A stretch of DNA of 64,000 nt. It comes from Tethya wilhelma. Its lineage: Eukaryota > Porifera > Demospongiae > Tethyida > Tethyidae. Positions within the stretch are counted from its first letter, which is position 1. The number at the start of each line of letters is the position of its first letter. Shown here one piece after another: positions 10,266-21,995 of the stretch. Location: positions 15,413,120 through 15,477,119 of the forward strand of contig CAXIPT010000001.1 of assembly GCA_964030475.1 (NCBI GenBank), given 5' to 3'. The notes beneath the pieces were generated by a model. That model ran no database searches. It worked only from the letters and a program-made list of their open reading frames with translations, and was not told the DNA's origin. Both the position numbers and the translations under genes were made by a program.

Positions 10266-13200
10266 TTAGGAGGGAGTCCATACGTTTCCACAGCTGTCAG
10301 GTTGCATGTACCTAGCATTCCATATCCACGGTTTGTCTAAAATTAATACAAAGAGGAGTCACTGGTATGAGTGAAACGGACTTGGAGTACAAAGTGTACG
10401 TATCTTCATCAAAATTGACTCACCATCCTTTCTGTACCCAGTCAAAGGCAGATCAAATGGAACTTGTAAGTGCAGTGGACCTTGTTCACCAGCATGTCCT
10501 GTTGCCACTGAAAAAGTTCCTTGAGAAGCATCCTGTGTTGTTTTAGCAATTGCCATAATAATTGTGACCGTGGCTTAACTAACTTACCCAATCAGATGGT
10601 AAGAATAGAACACCTATTTCGTAGGATCTGATTTTCAACTGGGCTCCTCTCTTCTCAAGAGCTCCCCAAGCAGCTTTAGACAAGTTAGCACTAGAAATTA
10701 ATAAATTAATAAACAGTGGTAGAGTCAATACTAAGTTGAATCAGTATTACTGCTGAGTTAAAAATTTATACCTTGTGACGAGGAACCATGCCAATTTTGA
10801 TGCATCTGGTGAAATTCTGGTGTATGTCTTAATATGAGGAGCTGCTCTAGTTCTGCCAGTTCTCTCTGCTTTCCACTGACTGTCCAGTAGCCAATACAAA
10901 CAAACGATTAGGAGTGCATCAATTCACAGATGCTATGTACATTCTACAATGACTAACCATAAGTAACTGTTGAGGTATGTTTGCTTCTGTGAGGTCTGGA
11001 GGGCATAAGGGATTGATCCACCAGCTGCAATGATTGTGACATTTGTTCATTCATGGAAGAAATGGTATCAATCACATGTATACACTTACTCACCCTTGTA
11101 GCCTTCAAGGCTCCATCTTACATTTTCCACACTTGGAAATACCTAAACAGTAGTAAACAATCGTACAAACTCACAGCACTGAACTGAGAGTGAGACATAT
11201 ACATACAATATCACCATACTTACTAGCTGAAGGCCGGGGTATCTGTGGAGTGCTGAAGGACCTCTCCGTTTAGTCGTAGAGAGACTGAGCAGCCACTCTG
11301 AGCACAACCAAGCATCACTCTTGGGACCCAGTGATCCAACACTGGAGAACTGACCCACCACTGGCCAGTCTTCTCCGACGGTGGTGCAGTGATCGGCAAG
11401 CACACTCTTCAACTTCAGGTGCCCCCATTTTGCCATGTTTCTACCGTGGTGTGCTCCAGGGACCGATGCTATGATACGGACACTATAATTTTTTTATAAT
11501 AATAAAAAGCATGAAATCTTTATCTTTACAAACGATCCCAAAACCTAAAGCATAGACTATTATCTACGCCTAAAGGAACCCTCCCAATGCCTGCTCTACA
11601 GTAAATTGCCAAAATGCCAAGCCACTCAGATGCCTAATCTTGAGAACTGGGGGTGGTAGCATGTACAAGAATCATTGATCGGATTACTCTTTCATACCGT
11701 GCCTTGGACATGTCATGATCACGTATCCTTTGTTTCCACTCATTTAGTGCAGAGCTACCGTATGCATTCAAATACTCCTAAAACAAAAAAATGGATAAAA
11801 AGAATTCTTGTTAAAGTTTGTACACCTACTAGCAAGTCCTGCTTAAAAGCACAATTTGCTGCTTTGGCTCCAGAAGAGGATTGTGTCGTCTCAGCAACTG
11901 TCTCGTCATTCTTTGGAAACAGTGGACTCACCCAAACACTGATAGAAAAGAAGATATTACATTTTCAGTATCAATTATTTATGTGAACATACGCCTGAGT
12001 TTTTTGGTCCCAGTCTCTCTCAATCAGGTTAGCTGTGTGGATGACAACACGCAGTCCTTCCTTGTACTGTAATACCATCATTTTACTGCGGAAGATAAGG
12101 ATGGAGGGAAATGTTGATATAATTTTCACACAATGAGTATTTTTGCTTCTTTACCTGTGATGAGTACCAAACATGATGTCCAACTTTGCCTATATTGTAG
12201 GGAGTTATCACACAAATATTCAAACCTAGTGATACCTGATCTGACACAATTACACAACTGCAATGTACTGCTTGACAGATACGTAATGTGGCAATCACTT
12301 TCGTCATCACTCACTGCAAATAGTTTGATATTTGGATGAGATTGAGCTTCTTTTCTCAGTTGGAGAATGGTGTCACGCTGATCACCATGGACAATGAGGA
12401 TGGGAGTTTTCCTAAGGGAAAGGCACTTCTTCTCAATGGTTGATAGTTGTGTGTGTTGGTGGGTGGGTGGATGTGTTATTATGCCATTACCTTTTCTCTT
12501 CAGGGTATTGTTGTAAGAGCCACGGAATATCAAACATATAGTTGAACTGCAAGAATGACATAGTTGTTTGGATCAAGCCACAAACTCATTTGAGGAGATA
12601 TTTACCTGAACTGATGCAATGAGGTCTCCCATAGATGTAGAGAGTATATCTTCATAAAAAATTAGCAGCATAAAAGGTAAATTTAACAACAAGAACTATG
12701 AGCATTGTGAAGCAGAACAACCACAAGCTCCAATGATAGTCTGAAAACAGGTACATACAAACATAGAAAACTTGCCACTGACCTTTGATTCCAATTGCTA
12801 GTGTTTTGTGGTTGTATTGTTCATGGATACCTCTCACTTTGGTAAGGTAGAAAAGTGGCGGTTGGACTGGTGCAGCTGATTGTTGTGTTGTGGATGTTGA
12901 ATCACTGCCTAAGCTTGAAGTACTGCTACCTACATCTGTTTGTTGGCAGCTACCCAAACTTGCGGCACTGCAGCCAGGGTTAGAAATGGTACCATCATAA
13001 GAAGAACTGGTAGTGTCTGCAGGGTCATCTTCATGGCTCATCTTTTGCCTCTTCATTTCTGGGGGTTGTAATGATTCATTCTCACTACCTTTGTCAGCAG
13101 ACTGGGTCTGGGGAATTGCTTTTCTCTCTGGAATAGGAGGAGGAATATTACAAGGATGTAAAATTTGTATCATGACATTGTATCTAGACTTACTACTCAC

Positions 13201-13324
13201 CAGGATGAGAGAATTGTTCAAAGTGAACTGGGTTCTTTCTGTAGCATTGGCTACCATACTTACAGGGAGGCTTGTCGCTGGAACCAGAGGCTACAGGCTC
13301 TTCTTCACAGGAGTGTTGTTCCAT
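10266..13324 (-). CDS. TDP1: Tyrosyl-DNA phosphodiesterase 1
   Basis: Nuclear DNA-repair enzyme that removes topoisomerase I peptides from DNA 3' ends; phospholipase-D superfamily. About 15-16 short exons read in order on the minus strand: a Ser/Thr-rich disordered N-terminus (about 13324 to 12880), [68 protein letters not shown] plus [115 protein letters not shown], and the last exon [15 protein letters not shown]...GNVWTPS-stop (TAA at 10268-10266). Both catalytic HxK...N sets (HHSK with HTAN; HIK with SANL) are present, so it should be active. The first exon/intron border is uncertain: ATG 13324 needs a donor GTAGCC to stay in frame. Confidence 0.95.
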
Positions 13325-13332
13325 TATAGGTA

Positions 13333-14550
13333 TGGTAAAGGGTAGTTAATGTCATTTACACCAAAGTAATATCAATAGGTAGATAGTAAGCTGGACAAAC
13401 GACATTAAATTTTAACAAACAAAGTCTATCACACACAACCCATACTTAAAGTGTTCTATATATCACTAGAACAATGAAAAGAAACACAAACACAAAAAAT
13501 AAATCCTCAATCAGAGGAATACTCTAAAATCGATTCCCTTAGCTTATCAAAGCTATGTTTCTTGGTTTGGTCATCTCACTTCCCAGCCTGCTGTAAACTG
13601 AGATGGCTCTATTGATAATCGCTAACTCTATTTGAGTCACTAGAACTTGGCAGTCTTGGTTTGACGATGATCCAGGTGTGATATCCGATGATGCACCAGA
13701 AAATCAAGAACACTGCTCCACCAAACACTAATGATACTATATCGTATTTGCTATCAGGGCGGATAAAGTGCCGTGATGGTCAGTAAAGTAGCATTGATGA
13801 GGAAGAACATGTCAAGAAAATTGATCGCAGTATTCTTGAATGGCATGATCGCTGCTTGGCTGAGAATTAGAGTCAACAAAACCAGTGCTTGCAAGTAAAA
13901 GAACAAGAGGGTGTTATTCCAGGAAGAGGCAAACACTACTATGATGTCCACAACAACAATAACCTAAAGACGTATACCGTGCCAGAAATGCCATTTATCC
14001 TTATGTGGGGCACATGTTGCATCGATGAGGGACTGGAAACAATTGACGATAGAAAGCGAGTGGAGTACTTGACAAACGTAAAGATAGCGATATACAAAAT
14101 CAAGAAGACAAGAGTAACAAGGGTTATGGCAAAGAGCACTGACACCATGTGCATGATGAATAATTATACTCTACACTTGCATCATAGTACCATCCAATGT
14201 GGTGTGAATAGTTATACTCAGATCGATGAGGATTCAACCTTCAGCCTCGAAAAGGCCAATCCACAACTACTGAATGTAGCAGCTTGAAGAAGGAGAGATA
14301 AAAAAGTGTGGCCAAGGCAGGAATGGCAGCATGGGAAGTCATTGACTCAAAGTCCACTTGGCAAGTTGGATGAGCAGCTATGACCAATCCTAGTCCAATG
14401 ATTCACAAATATAATAGGAAAGATGTAGCTTAGAAATGTTTGCTGAAGATCAGCAAGACCCTTGTAATGCTATGAATACCTTTAGCGGTGGGCCCCACTG
14501 CATGGAGTGCTCTCATGTTTATTTGCTGACTATTCCACTCTACGCACCTA
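13333..14550 (-). pseudogene. Truncated, frameshifted and partly inverted copy of the 3' end of the beta-helix gene at 18171-21995
   Basis: From about 13333 to 14480 the DNA follows 18013-19235 closely, including about 160 bp of 3' flank (GGGTAGTTAATGTCATTTACACC). Fragments such as VLFAITLVTLVFLILYIA and ALVLLTLILSQAAIMPFK are in different frames, and part of the C-terminal tail is deleted. Near 14464 a stretch of about 37 bp is lost. At about 14487-14550 the homologous sequence (GGGCCCCACTGCATGGAGTG) runs on the opposite strand relative to the rest, marking an inversion. It sits just upstream of TDP1. Not expected to make a protein. Confidence 0.85.
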
Positions 14551-16790
14551 GCTAGCTGGAATGCAATTAAAGATTCACAGAAGCCATGTGCTACAACTAC
14601 AACACAACCACTAAATAAATTGCACGTGGAGCATACCTGCATGCAGTTGGTGTAAACCACTGTAGAGGAGATAATTTATTACCGGACGGCATATATTTCC
14701 CGACTGGCCACGCTGAATCTGCTAATGCCTGTCCTACCTGATAATATTGAAGGGTAACTATCAACAAATCTAGTGCACAGATAAGAAGTCCCACATACAC
14801 ACGATAGAACTTATCCGAGCTTATTTGATTGCGTGCTGTCCAGAAATTTGTGTCCAGTGTCCGGTTTTTGAACTGTTACTCACTAGTACAAGTAGAGGGC
14901 TGAATGTCTGGTTGGCTGCAGAGTGCAAGTAAAAGAGTCTAGTTGACTTGTGGCATTACTTGGGCCTTAGCCAATTCTCTCTTGCAAATTTCTACCCTTG
15001 TCTGACAATGCATGTAAATGTCCAGGAATAGCTTGACCAAGGGTCACAATAATATTGCATATGAATCTACATGTGTAGGACTACAGGCTATTATTTGTGG
15101 TGTATGTGTGAGAGGTAGTTTTGGCAAACTTGGTGCAGTAAAAAAACTGTCCAGACATTAATTACTTCCTCTACTACATTACAACAGCTTTGATCTTGCC
15201 GACAACCTAAAAAATCGGTTGTCGATCAACACACGAGGTCCCTTTTCCTGCCCCGCCTACTAATAATTGGAAAAGGTCTGGGCACCAGGCTAAACACCAG
15301 CGGACTTGTGCAGCAGCAAGTTTCACCCTTCTTTTTTTCTTCCCACATCAGCATCTTGACAGCTGGAAGCCAACGTGTATTTTGTGCCTGCCAGATGAAA
15401 ACAGTGCGGATTGTTTTTCGGCCTAAAGCACTCACGCGATTTCCAACCATTTTTAGGAAACCATACAAATGCAACATAAGTACTACAAATGTGTTTTACA
15501 TGTCTATGCGACCAAAATAAAACAAGCTTGACCTCCTTAGCTGCTTCCAATCAAAAGTTACAGGACAAAGTTGCACATTTGTGTTTTACGGGATTCTCCA
15601 TTGAAAATATGGCACCGTAACACCCTAAAACACCTTAACTATAATCGATCATAACTAAGTCATCGGATGAGCTACGACTATAAAAATTTTACCAAAATGT
15701 TCAGAAAGATTTCTACTTTAACATCCAAAATTTCTATGGCTTCAGGCTGACTCCGCGAAAATTATACTATTGCATTTACCAATTTTAAATTGAGATACGA
15801 ATGTCAAACTTTTACCAAAATGTTCAGTAAGGATTCTACATTCAGATGATAACCAATGATTGCAGTTCTACGGCTTCAAATGTCCTTTGGCGAAAGAATG
15901 CACCATATTAACTCACTCGTGCAGCGGCTTGACAAACTGGGCTAGCGATGCTGACTAGACACTTCTACTGTTATATGGTTACTTCTAATAGTGCCTCCCA
16001 CCATGCACCCTGGAGTAAACCAATTAAATGTAACATTTTTTTCCTTTTATTCAAATTCCGCAAGTTACTAAAATATTTCCTTTGGCTTTTTGCCCATAAA
16101 AACAGTCTCTTCAACCTATGAAACATATATCAGCTTGAAACACTTTTCAAACTCCTCTGTAATTTTAGTAATTATTAACTTTTCCCTAAGTTTTGCCCAA
16201 TTTCAATACTAGCATTGTATTTAGAGCAAAAAACAGTGCACAAATTTGAAATATCAGCACCCCAAGTTACCTTAGAAAGTGTCAAACTAACCAGTAGTGT
16301 CTTTATCATCCGCGGAATAGCAGCCTGTCAGCCGTGCCACGTGGTCCATTGATTTTCCCGTAAACATTTTCCTCCATATGTTTTGTATGGCTTTTGCGGT
16401 CACCTGATTACGCATGCTGTTCGTCTGACATTCAAGATTTTTGTGACCAGCTTATTAAATGCAAGCACTACTGAGTTTAACCTCAGTACTAGACAATAGC
16501 TGCATAGTGCAAAATATATACGTAGGTTGGAAATCGCTGCCATAATGGTTACGTAATCTCGTTTCCAATTAAACCCGTTCCTTGAGGTTAATTATTTATG
16601 TTTGCGGTGAGATAATTAGCTTGTGGAATGCATTTACGTAGTACCTATACTCGGTGTCGTATCTCCATCCTCTGGGATTGACTGAAAGGATTCAGTAGCC
16701 CTTGCAAAAAGTTCCTTTTTTTCCCCGCCTAGCCCATTCCCCCACCCCTATTGGCTAACCTAGCAAGAAAGACTGGCTAGTGTCTGAATC
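14551..16790. other. Long intergenic stretch without a recognisable gene
   Basis: Only short open frames without family resemblance or splice support. About 15225-15300 carries a CCCGCCTACTAATAATTGG...TCTGGGCACCAGGC piece resembling half of the small CCTGGGAA-type inverted repeats seen elsewhere. About 15650-15870 contains two similar blocks (TACCAAAATGTTCAGWAAGATTCTAC), a degenerate tandem repeat. The last few hundred bases would include the methyltransferase 3 promoter. Confidence 0.5.
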
Positions 16791-17606
16791 ATGACTGACT
16801 TTGGAGACTATCATGGGACGTTTGATCCTCATGTGTATTTGCAAGAACGTCACAAAGCAATTCCAGGATCATGTCATAATGCTCTTCGGAGTCAGTTTGT
16901 GCTGGAAAATGTAGCAAAATTCTACAAAACAATTTCAGTTCAACTAGATGGTCATGATGGTGAAGGACCTACTGTACTGGACTATGGATGTGGGCCAGTA
17001 ATAGCCTGGGAGATTAGTGCAGCTGGTGTAGCTTCTGAAATTGTACTTGCTGAGTACACAGAGAAGAATCGTAAAGCAGTCCAACAGTGGTTGGATGAAG
17101 ATCCAGCCGCCTTTGATTGGTCTCACTACTTCAAGTATGTGGTTCAGAACCTTGAGGGAAAGAGTGAGGAAGATGTGAAGGATCGAGAGAAACAGCTTCG
17201 AAAGGTGGTGAAAGCTGTGGTACCTTGTGACATTACAAAAGATCAATTCATTGAAAAAGGATTCGAAGGTCCTTACGATATTGTGTGTTGCTTTGCCTGC
17301 ATCGAGGCCAGTTGCCGTACCCTTGAAGAGTACCGTTGTGGTATCACTAAACTGGCTTGTCTTGTGAAGCCTGGTGGAATACTCATACACTACTCTGCAG
17401 ACCGAGCAAACACTGAAGAGTTGGGATCTTATCATGTTGGCATGGCACATTACTGGTTCTTACCGCTAACACCAGAGTTTGTAATAGCTACTTTGGAACA
17501 GAATGGATTCAGTAACATTTCTGTGAATACCCTCCCACAAGAGAGCCTGAGTAGTACTGCAGGTGATGCTGTTGGGTATACATTAATAACAGCTGTTAAA
17601 AAATAG
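16791..17606 (+). CDS. NNMT/INMT/PNMT-type SAM methyltransferase, copy 3
   Basis: Intronless, 271 residues: MTDFGDYHGTFDPHVYLQER start, VLDYGCGPV SAM motif, VLAEYTEKN, WLDEDPAAFDWS, LVKPGGILI. It is nearest to copy 2 at the N-terminus and 3' flank, but shares several C-terminal choices with copy 1 (CLVKPGG, ADRANTEELGSYHVG), so the three copies look like mosaics. It is separated from copies 1 and 2 by TDP1 and the broken beta-helix copy, hence a dispersed rather than simple tandem duplication. Likely a cytosolic small-molecule N- or S-methyltransferase; substrate unknown. Confidence 0.88.
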   Translation: MTDFGDYHGTFDPHVYLQERHKAIPGSCHNALRSQFVLENVAKFYKTISVQLDGHDGEGPTVLDYGCGPVIAWEISAAGVASEIVLAEYTEKNRKAVQQWLDEDPAAFDWSHYFKYVVQNLEGKSEEDVKDREKQLRKVVKAVVPCDITKDQFIEKGFEGPYDIVCCFACIEASCRTLEEYRCGITKLACLVKPGGILIHYSADRANTEELGSYHVGMAHYWFLPLTPEFVIATLEQNGFSNISVNTLPQESLSSTAGDAVGYTLITAVKK

Positions 17607-18170
17607 TATTTTTTGTAATAGGACTTGAATTGACAGTGAAGTAATACAGGTACAGGACACAACACCGGATATTGTGATATTGCGCAGTCGCGCGCACGGA
17701 ATTCCGGAATTCCCGGAAGTACACTTACGTGACGTAAGCCGTATTTTTGATGTAGTAGTTATATACTGAACTAGCAAAGAAGGTCGACCCTGAGTAATTC
17801 GAAAATTGATGATCCTCAGTCTGATGTGTTCTATATACCATCAATTGGATGATCAGACTCATGGTGTATGTGTTCAGGATAGTGATGGAAAGCTTTCGTG
17901 GTCACCTGTGAAGATATCTGTGATGCAGGATCTAGTGATGGATCATCTGCCAGTGATATTGATCGTTTTCTCATGCCACCTGAGATTAGCATGATTAATT
18001 TTGAGCCTAGAGATGGTCAAGGGTAGTTAATGTCATTTACACCAGTGTATTAGTAGGTAGATAGCAAGCTAGACAAACGACCTTTAACAAACAAAGTCTA
18101 CACAACCCAAGTGTTCTATCACTAGCAGAACAAACACACATACACACACAAAAATAATTAAATAAAATCC
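17607..18170. other. Intergenic region with a possible exon remnant
   Basis: The 3' flank of methyltransferase 3 is followed by a GC-richer patch with ACGGAATTCCGGAATTCCCG (about 17696) and TTACGTGACGTAAG (about 17727). Around 17930-18010 a frame reads Gly/Ser/Asp-rich then DRFLMPPEISMINFEPRDG and ends where the segment duplicated at 13333 begins; it may be a gene remnant, but no family is recognised. Confidence 0.3.
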
Positions 18171-21100
18171 TCAATCAGAGGAATACTCTAAAATCGATTC
18201 TCTTAGCTTATCAAAGCGATGTTTCTTGGTTTGGTCATCTCTCGTACTCACATTCCCCTGCTGTAAAGATGGTTCTATTGATATCTCTAGCTCTGTTTGA
18301 GTCACCCTAGTATGACCACCTGTGTCCTGAATGTTGTGTACATTTGAAGAAAACAGTTTCTCATAACTTTGTCTCCTGATCATAGAACTTGGCAGTCTTG
18401 GTTTGACGATGATCCAGACGTGATATCCAATGATGCACCAGAAAACCAAGAACACTGCTCCACCAAACACTAATGATACTATCTCGTAGTTGCTATCAGG
18501 ATAAAGTGCTGTGATGGTCAGCAAAGTAGCATCAACGAGGAAGAACATGTCGAGAAAATTGATTGCAGTACTCTTGAATGGCATGATCGCTGCTTGGCTG
18601 AGAATTAGAGCCAACAAAACCAGTGCTTGCAAGTAGAAGAACAAGAGGGTGTTATTCCGGGAAGAGGCAAACACTATGTCCACGACAACAATAGCCCAGA
18701 GACGTATACCGTGCCAGAAACGCCATTTATCCTTATATGGGGCACATGTTGCATCAATGAGGGGCTGAAAACGATTGATGATACGAAAGCGAGTGGAGTA
18801 CTTGACAAACGTAAAGACGGCAATGTACAAAATCAAGAAGACAAGAGTAACAAGGGTTATGGCAAAGAGCACACCATGTGCATGATGAAGATACTTGACA
18901 CTTGCATCATAGTACCATACCCACCTAATGTGGTGTGAATAGTTAGATGAGGATTCAACCTTCAGCTTTGAGAAGGCCAATCCACTAACTATCAAACGTA
19001 GCAGCTTGAAGAAAGAGAGATGAAACAGTGTGGCCAAGACAGGAATGGCAGTGCGAGAAGTCCACTTGGCAAGTTTGGATGAATATCTGGCAGCTATGAC
19101 CAATCCTAGTCCAATGATCCACAAGTATATAGGAAAGATATAACTTAGAAATGTTCGCTGAAGGTCTGTAAGACCCTTGTAGAGGCATACAGGAAAACCT
19201 AGTTCAAGGTTTAGCAATGCTATAAATACCTTTAACCATTGCACTTTTTCGTAATCAAAGAGTATAAAGGAATTGATGTTAAAGAGATTGGCATAGAATA
19301 TCAAGCCAGTGATGGTTCCCGTGGACATGGTGATATGAAGAGCAAACAGAAGAAACACCAGGATGATCCCGGCTAGTGCGTAGAGTGGAATGGTCAGCAA
19401 ATACACGTGAGAGCACTCCATGCAATGGGGCCCACCAACAACCACACTCAGGTTGCCAGGGCATTGACCACACAGGATTCCCATTCGCTTGTGTAGGCAC
19501 AGTTGATCAAAATCAGAGATATTCAATTTTTCAATGCCTTTATTGCAGTAGATTGAAGGGCAATGGCTTGTGTAGCCGAGAGCAGTTTCATTGTATTCAT
19601 CATCAGGGTATTTGCCAATCCATGAAAATCCAGGTCTGTCAATTAGTAGAGTATCTATATCACAATTGACCTTCAGTGATTGCAGCAAAGGGGAACAGTG
19701 GCAATCTCCTTCATTTATTGGCATGAATCCTATGGGACACTTCTGCAATGTTATTGGGAAAAGCAGTTCTTTTGGTGAATTAATTGGATTTAAACCAAGA
19801 AAACCTTTCCTGGCAACACTTCCAAGATTCTTGCTCAAAATGGAGAAGTTTAGCTGAGTACAGTTGACTCCATACATCTGTACAACATCTGCACCATACT
19901 GAAATTTCCAGTCAAATCCAGGTTGTGAGGTATTCTGAAACAGTGTGCCATATACTGTTGAATAAACAGGCTTCTTTAGATCATTAACAGCTGTCAAATT
20001 TACCGAATTCTGTCGTCCTGGATATGTCTTGATATTTCTTACAAAATGAGGCCCCAAGTTGCAGTTCAAAGCAGATTTGCTTGTGTTTGTTAGCCCATCT
20101 TCACAGATACAAATTTGTCTCGGACTTGACGACATTTCAAACAGTTGATTATCAACAGGATTTTCAAAATGGAATATAGCATCATACAACAATGTAAGAT
20201 TAGATGGATGTAAATGAATCCTTCGGGACAGCTGAGTACTGCAGTTCCACAGAGGATCAATATAAATGGAATTCCCAGCCAATTTTGCTGTGTTTCCTGT
20301 AAAAGTCAATGACACGTTCATCTCAGTTATATTCTTGGCAGAGTAGTATCGCATAGGATAATACTGAATCACACAGAATTCACTGCTGGTTTGAGGTGAG
20401 TGGATGGCCCCACCATACACAGCAGTCAGGTTACAAAACTCGGCACTGAGTGGCTCCTGCAGCCACAGATGGCTGTCTGTCTGAAGCAAAAGAGCAGCAC
20501 CACCTGCCCACGATGCACCTTGAATGTTTCTGAAGGTCACATTTCCAGTGAGAATAACGTCTGTCACCCGACCTAGTATCACGGGTCCTATCAGTTCTTC
20601 AAACACACACGGGTGCTCATTGGTGCCCATGATTGAAACAGTGTGGGTTCTCACAAATGTTAAAAGTCCGTTGTCTATTGTCAGTGACTGTAGGTTGTAC
20701 TCTGACGTCTTACCAGTGATGTTCAGACCGTTGACTCCTATATCAAACCTGTCGCTAGATTGATCAATGGCAAAGGCAAAGAGGAACTTGGAGTTAGAAG
20801 CCGTTACCCTGGTTACATTAGCAGTACACTGTCCATCAGAGTCGGTGAAATGTAGCAATGACATTAAAGGTGTCTTTCTGTATCCCGCCGATCCATAGAA
20901 GGTGGAGTCTTCAACGGAGAGACAATTTGCGTGCGTAAACTCCCCATGGAATTTCAGGTAGAGAGTAATGTCACTACCAAAGTAGTTACGACCCTCTTCA
21001 GTTTCAAGTACAATGGAGGGGGTGTTTTCAATAAAAGTACAATTCTGGAAGACCAAATTACTTGCATTCGATTGACTCAGAAACGTGGTCATAATTGCTC

Positions 21101-21995
21101 CAAAGCACTGACCGTGGTTATTTTTGAAGTGTGAATTGGTAATTTCAAAGCTTACGTCTTGGAGAGCTATTCTATCCACCACTATAGTGACAGCACCAAC
21201 ACTTGGTAACACATAGGCAGTTTTGAACGGGGCATTCAAGTGGTCAAACAGGGAATCGATACACTCTGTTCCTGGAGCCATATCTACAATTGCATGGTCG
21301 GCAGTGTTATTGAGAAAGTATGTATCATTGATTTGGACGGTCGACGGCAAGGAGGGCTCATCAAGAAGCATAAAGAGCACCCCACTGCCTTTACAAACGT
21401 GTGTTCTATTTGGCTGATGGCAGGTCTCATTGGAATGCTGTCGATTGTTGTTAAGGATACTCACATTATTGAGAAGTGTATTCCCAAGGGTGTTCAGTGC
21501 AACAAATGCATACCCAGTATAATTCTTTATCAAGACATTGTGCAGCCTAAAGTCATGGCAGTGATTGCAGAATAAAACGGAAGCCTGACCTGGTCCAAAA
21601 TAAAAGGCCGTGCTATCATTCATGGGATTGACTACCAATTCCTTTGGCAAAATTGAGCCACAGTCTTGGAATTCTATGTTCTCAAATGTTACATTCCGAA
21701 CATTGACGAATGCAAACCCACGTGAGATGATGTCATCATTGTCATGGAGACAGTGGATGATGGATTGATTAGAGGAACTTGGTCCTCCGATTCTAAGGTT
21801 TGATACATCGTCAAACATACAGAAGTCACCGGACTTAATGGTATACACAACACCAGGTAAAAATTTGATTTCTGTGATATTTTCACAAGTAACTACATCT
21901 GCATACCCTCTGCTCGTGAAATCCAAACTGATGAAGACAGTGAACAGGAGAAACAATGGGCAGTGCATGTTTGCTAGGTTGGTGTTCATTGACAA
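18171..21995 (-). CDS. Secreted beta-helix ectodomain with about ten C-terminal membrane helices (sponge-type uncharacterised receptor-like protein)
   Basis: A single open frame of 1,274 residues. A signal peptide lies after M10 (HCPLFLLFTVFISLDF...GYA). Residues about 30-640 are rich in Asn-linked sequons and repeating short hydrophobic rungs (VRNVTFENIEFQDC, FEITNSHFKNN, LVFQNCTF), the pattern of a right-handed parallel beta-helix like chlamydial Pmp or pectate-lyase folds. A cysteine motif, GILCGQCPGN...CMECSHVY, precedes about nine or ten hydrophobic segments (about 865-1190: VYLLTIPLYALAGIILVFLL, FLSYIFPIYLWIIGLGLVIA, LFAITLVTLVFLILYIAVF, FWCIIGYHVWIIV). An 80-residue cytoplasmic tail ends LEYSSD. 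The same architecture is at 2455-6294. Function unknown; surface recognition or adhesion is inference. No introns seen, unlike the neighbouring housekeeping genes. Confidence 0.85.
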   Translation of the reverse strand: MSMNTNLANMHCPLFLLFTVFISLDFTSRGYADVVTCENITEIKFLPGVVYTIKSGDFCMFDDVSNLRIGGPSSSNQSIIHCLHDNDDIISRGFAFVNVRNVTFENIEFQDCGSILPKELVVNPMNDSTAFYFGPGQASVLFCNHCHDFRLHNVLIKNYTGYAFVALNTLGNTLLNNVSILNNNRQHSNETCHQPNRTHVCKGSGVLFMLLDEPSLPSTVQINDTYFLNNTADHAIVDMAPGTECIDSLFDHLNAPFKTAYVLPSVGAVTIVVDRIALQDVSFEITNSHFKNNHGQCFGAIMTTFLSQSNASNLVFQNCTFIENTPSIVLETEEGRNYFGSDITLYLKFHGEFTHANCLSVEDSTFYGSAGYRKTPLMSLLHFTDSDGQCTANVTRVTASNSKFLFAFAIDQSSDRFDIGVNGLNITGKTSEYNLQSLTIDNGLLTFVRTHTVSIMGTNEHPCVFEELIGPVILGRVTDVILTGNVTFRNIQGASWAGGAALLLQTDSHLWLQEPLSAEFCNLTAVYGGAIHSPQTSSEFCVIQYYPMRYYSAKNITEMNVSLTFTGNTAKLAGNSIYIDPLWNCSTQLSRRIHLHPSNLTLLYDAIFHFENPVDNQLFEMSSSPRQICICEDGLTNTSKSALNCNLGPHFVRNIKTYPGRQNSVNLTAVNDLKKPVYSTVYGTLFQNTSQPGFDWKFQYGADVVQMYGVNCTQLNFSILSKNLGSVARKGFLGLNPINSPKELLFPITLQKCPIGFMPINEGDCHCSPLLQSLKVNCDIDTLLIDRPGFSWIGKYPDDEYNETALGYTSHCPSIYCNKGIEKLNISDFDQLCLHKRMGILCGQCPGNLSVVVGGPHCMECSHVYLLTIPLYALAGIILVFLLFALHITMSTGTITGLIFYANLFNINSFILFDYEKVQWLKVFIALLNLELGFPVCLYKGLTDLQRTFLSYIFPIYLWIIGLGLVIAARYSSKLAKWTSRTAIPVLATLFHLSFFKLLRLIVSGLAFSKLKVESSSNYSHHIRWVWYYDASVKYLHHAHGVLFAITLVTLVFLILYIAVFTFVKYSTRFRIINRFQPLIDATCAPYKDKWRFWHGIRLWAIVVVDIVFASSRNNTLLFFYLQALVLLALILSQAAIMPFKSTAINFLDMFFLVDATLLTITALYPDSNYEIVSLVFGGAVFLVFWCIIGYHVWIIVKPRLPSSMIRRQSYEKLFSSNVHNIQDTGGHTRVTQTELEISIEPSLQQGNVSTRDDQTKKHRFDKLRESILEYSSD

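Noticed and set aside
12652..13257. Independent 201-residue minus-strand protein with a C-terminal hydrophobic segment
   Set aside because: The middle is TDP1 exon 2. The N- and C-terminal extensions are intron sequence read through.
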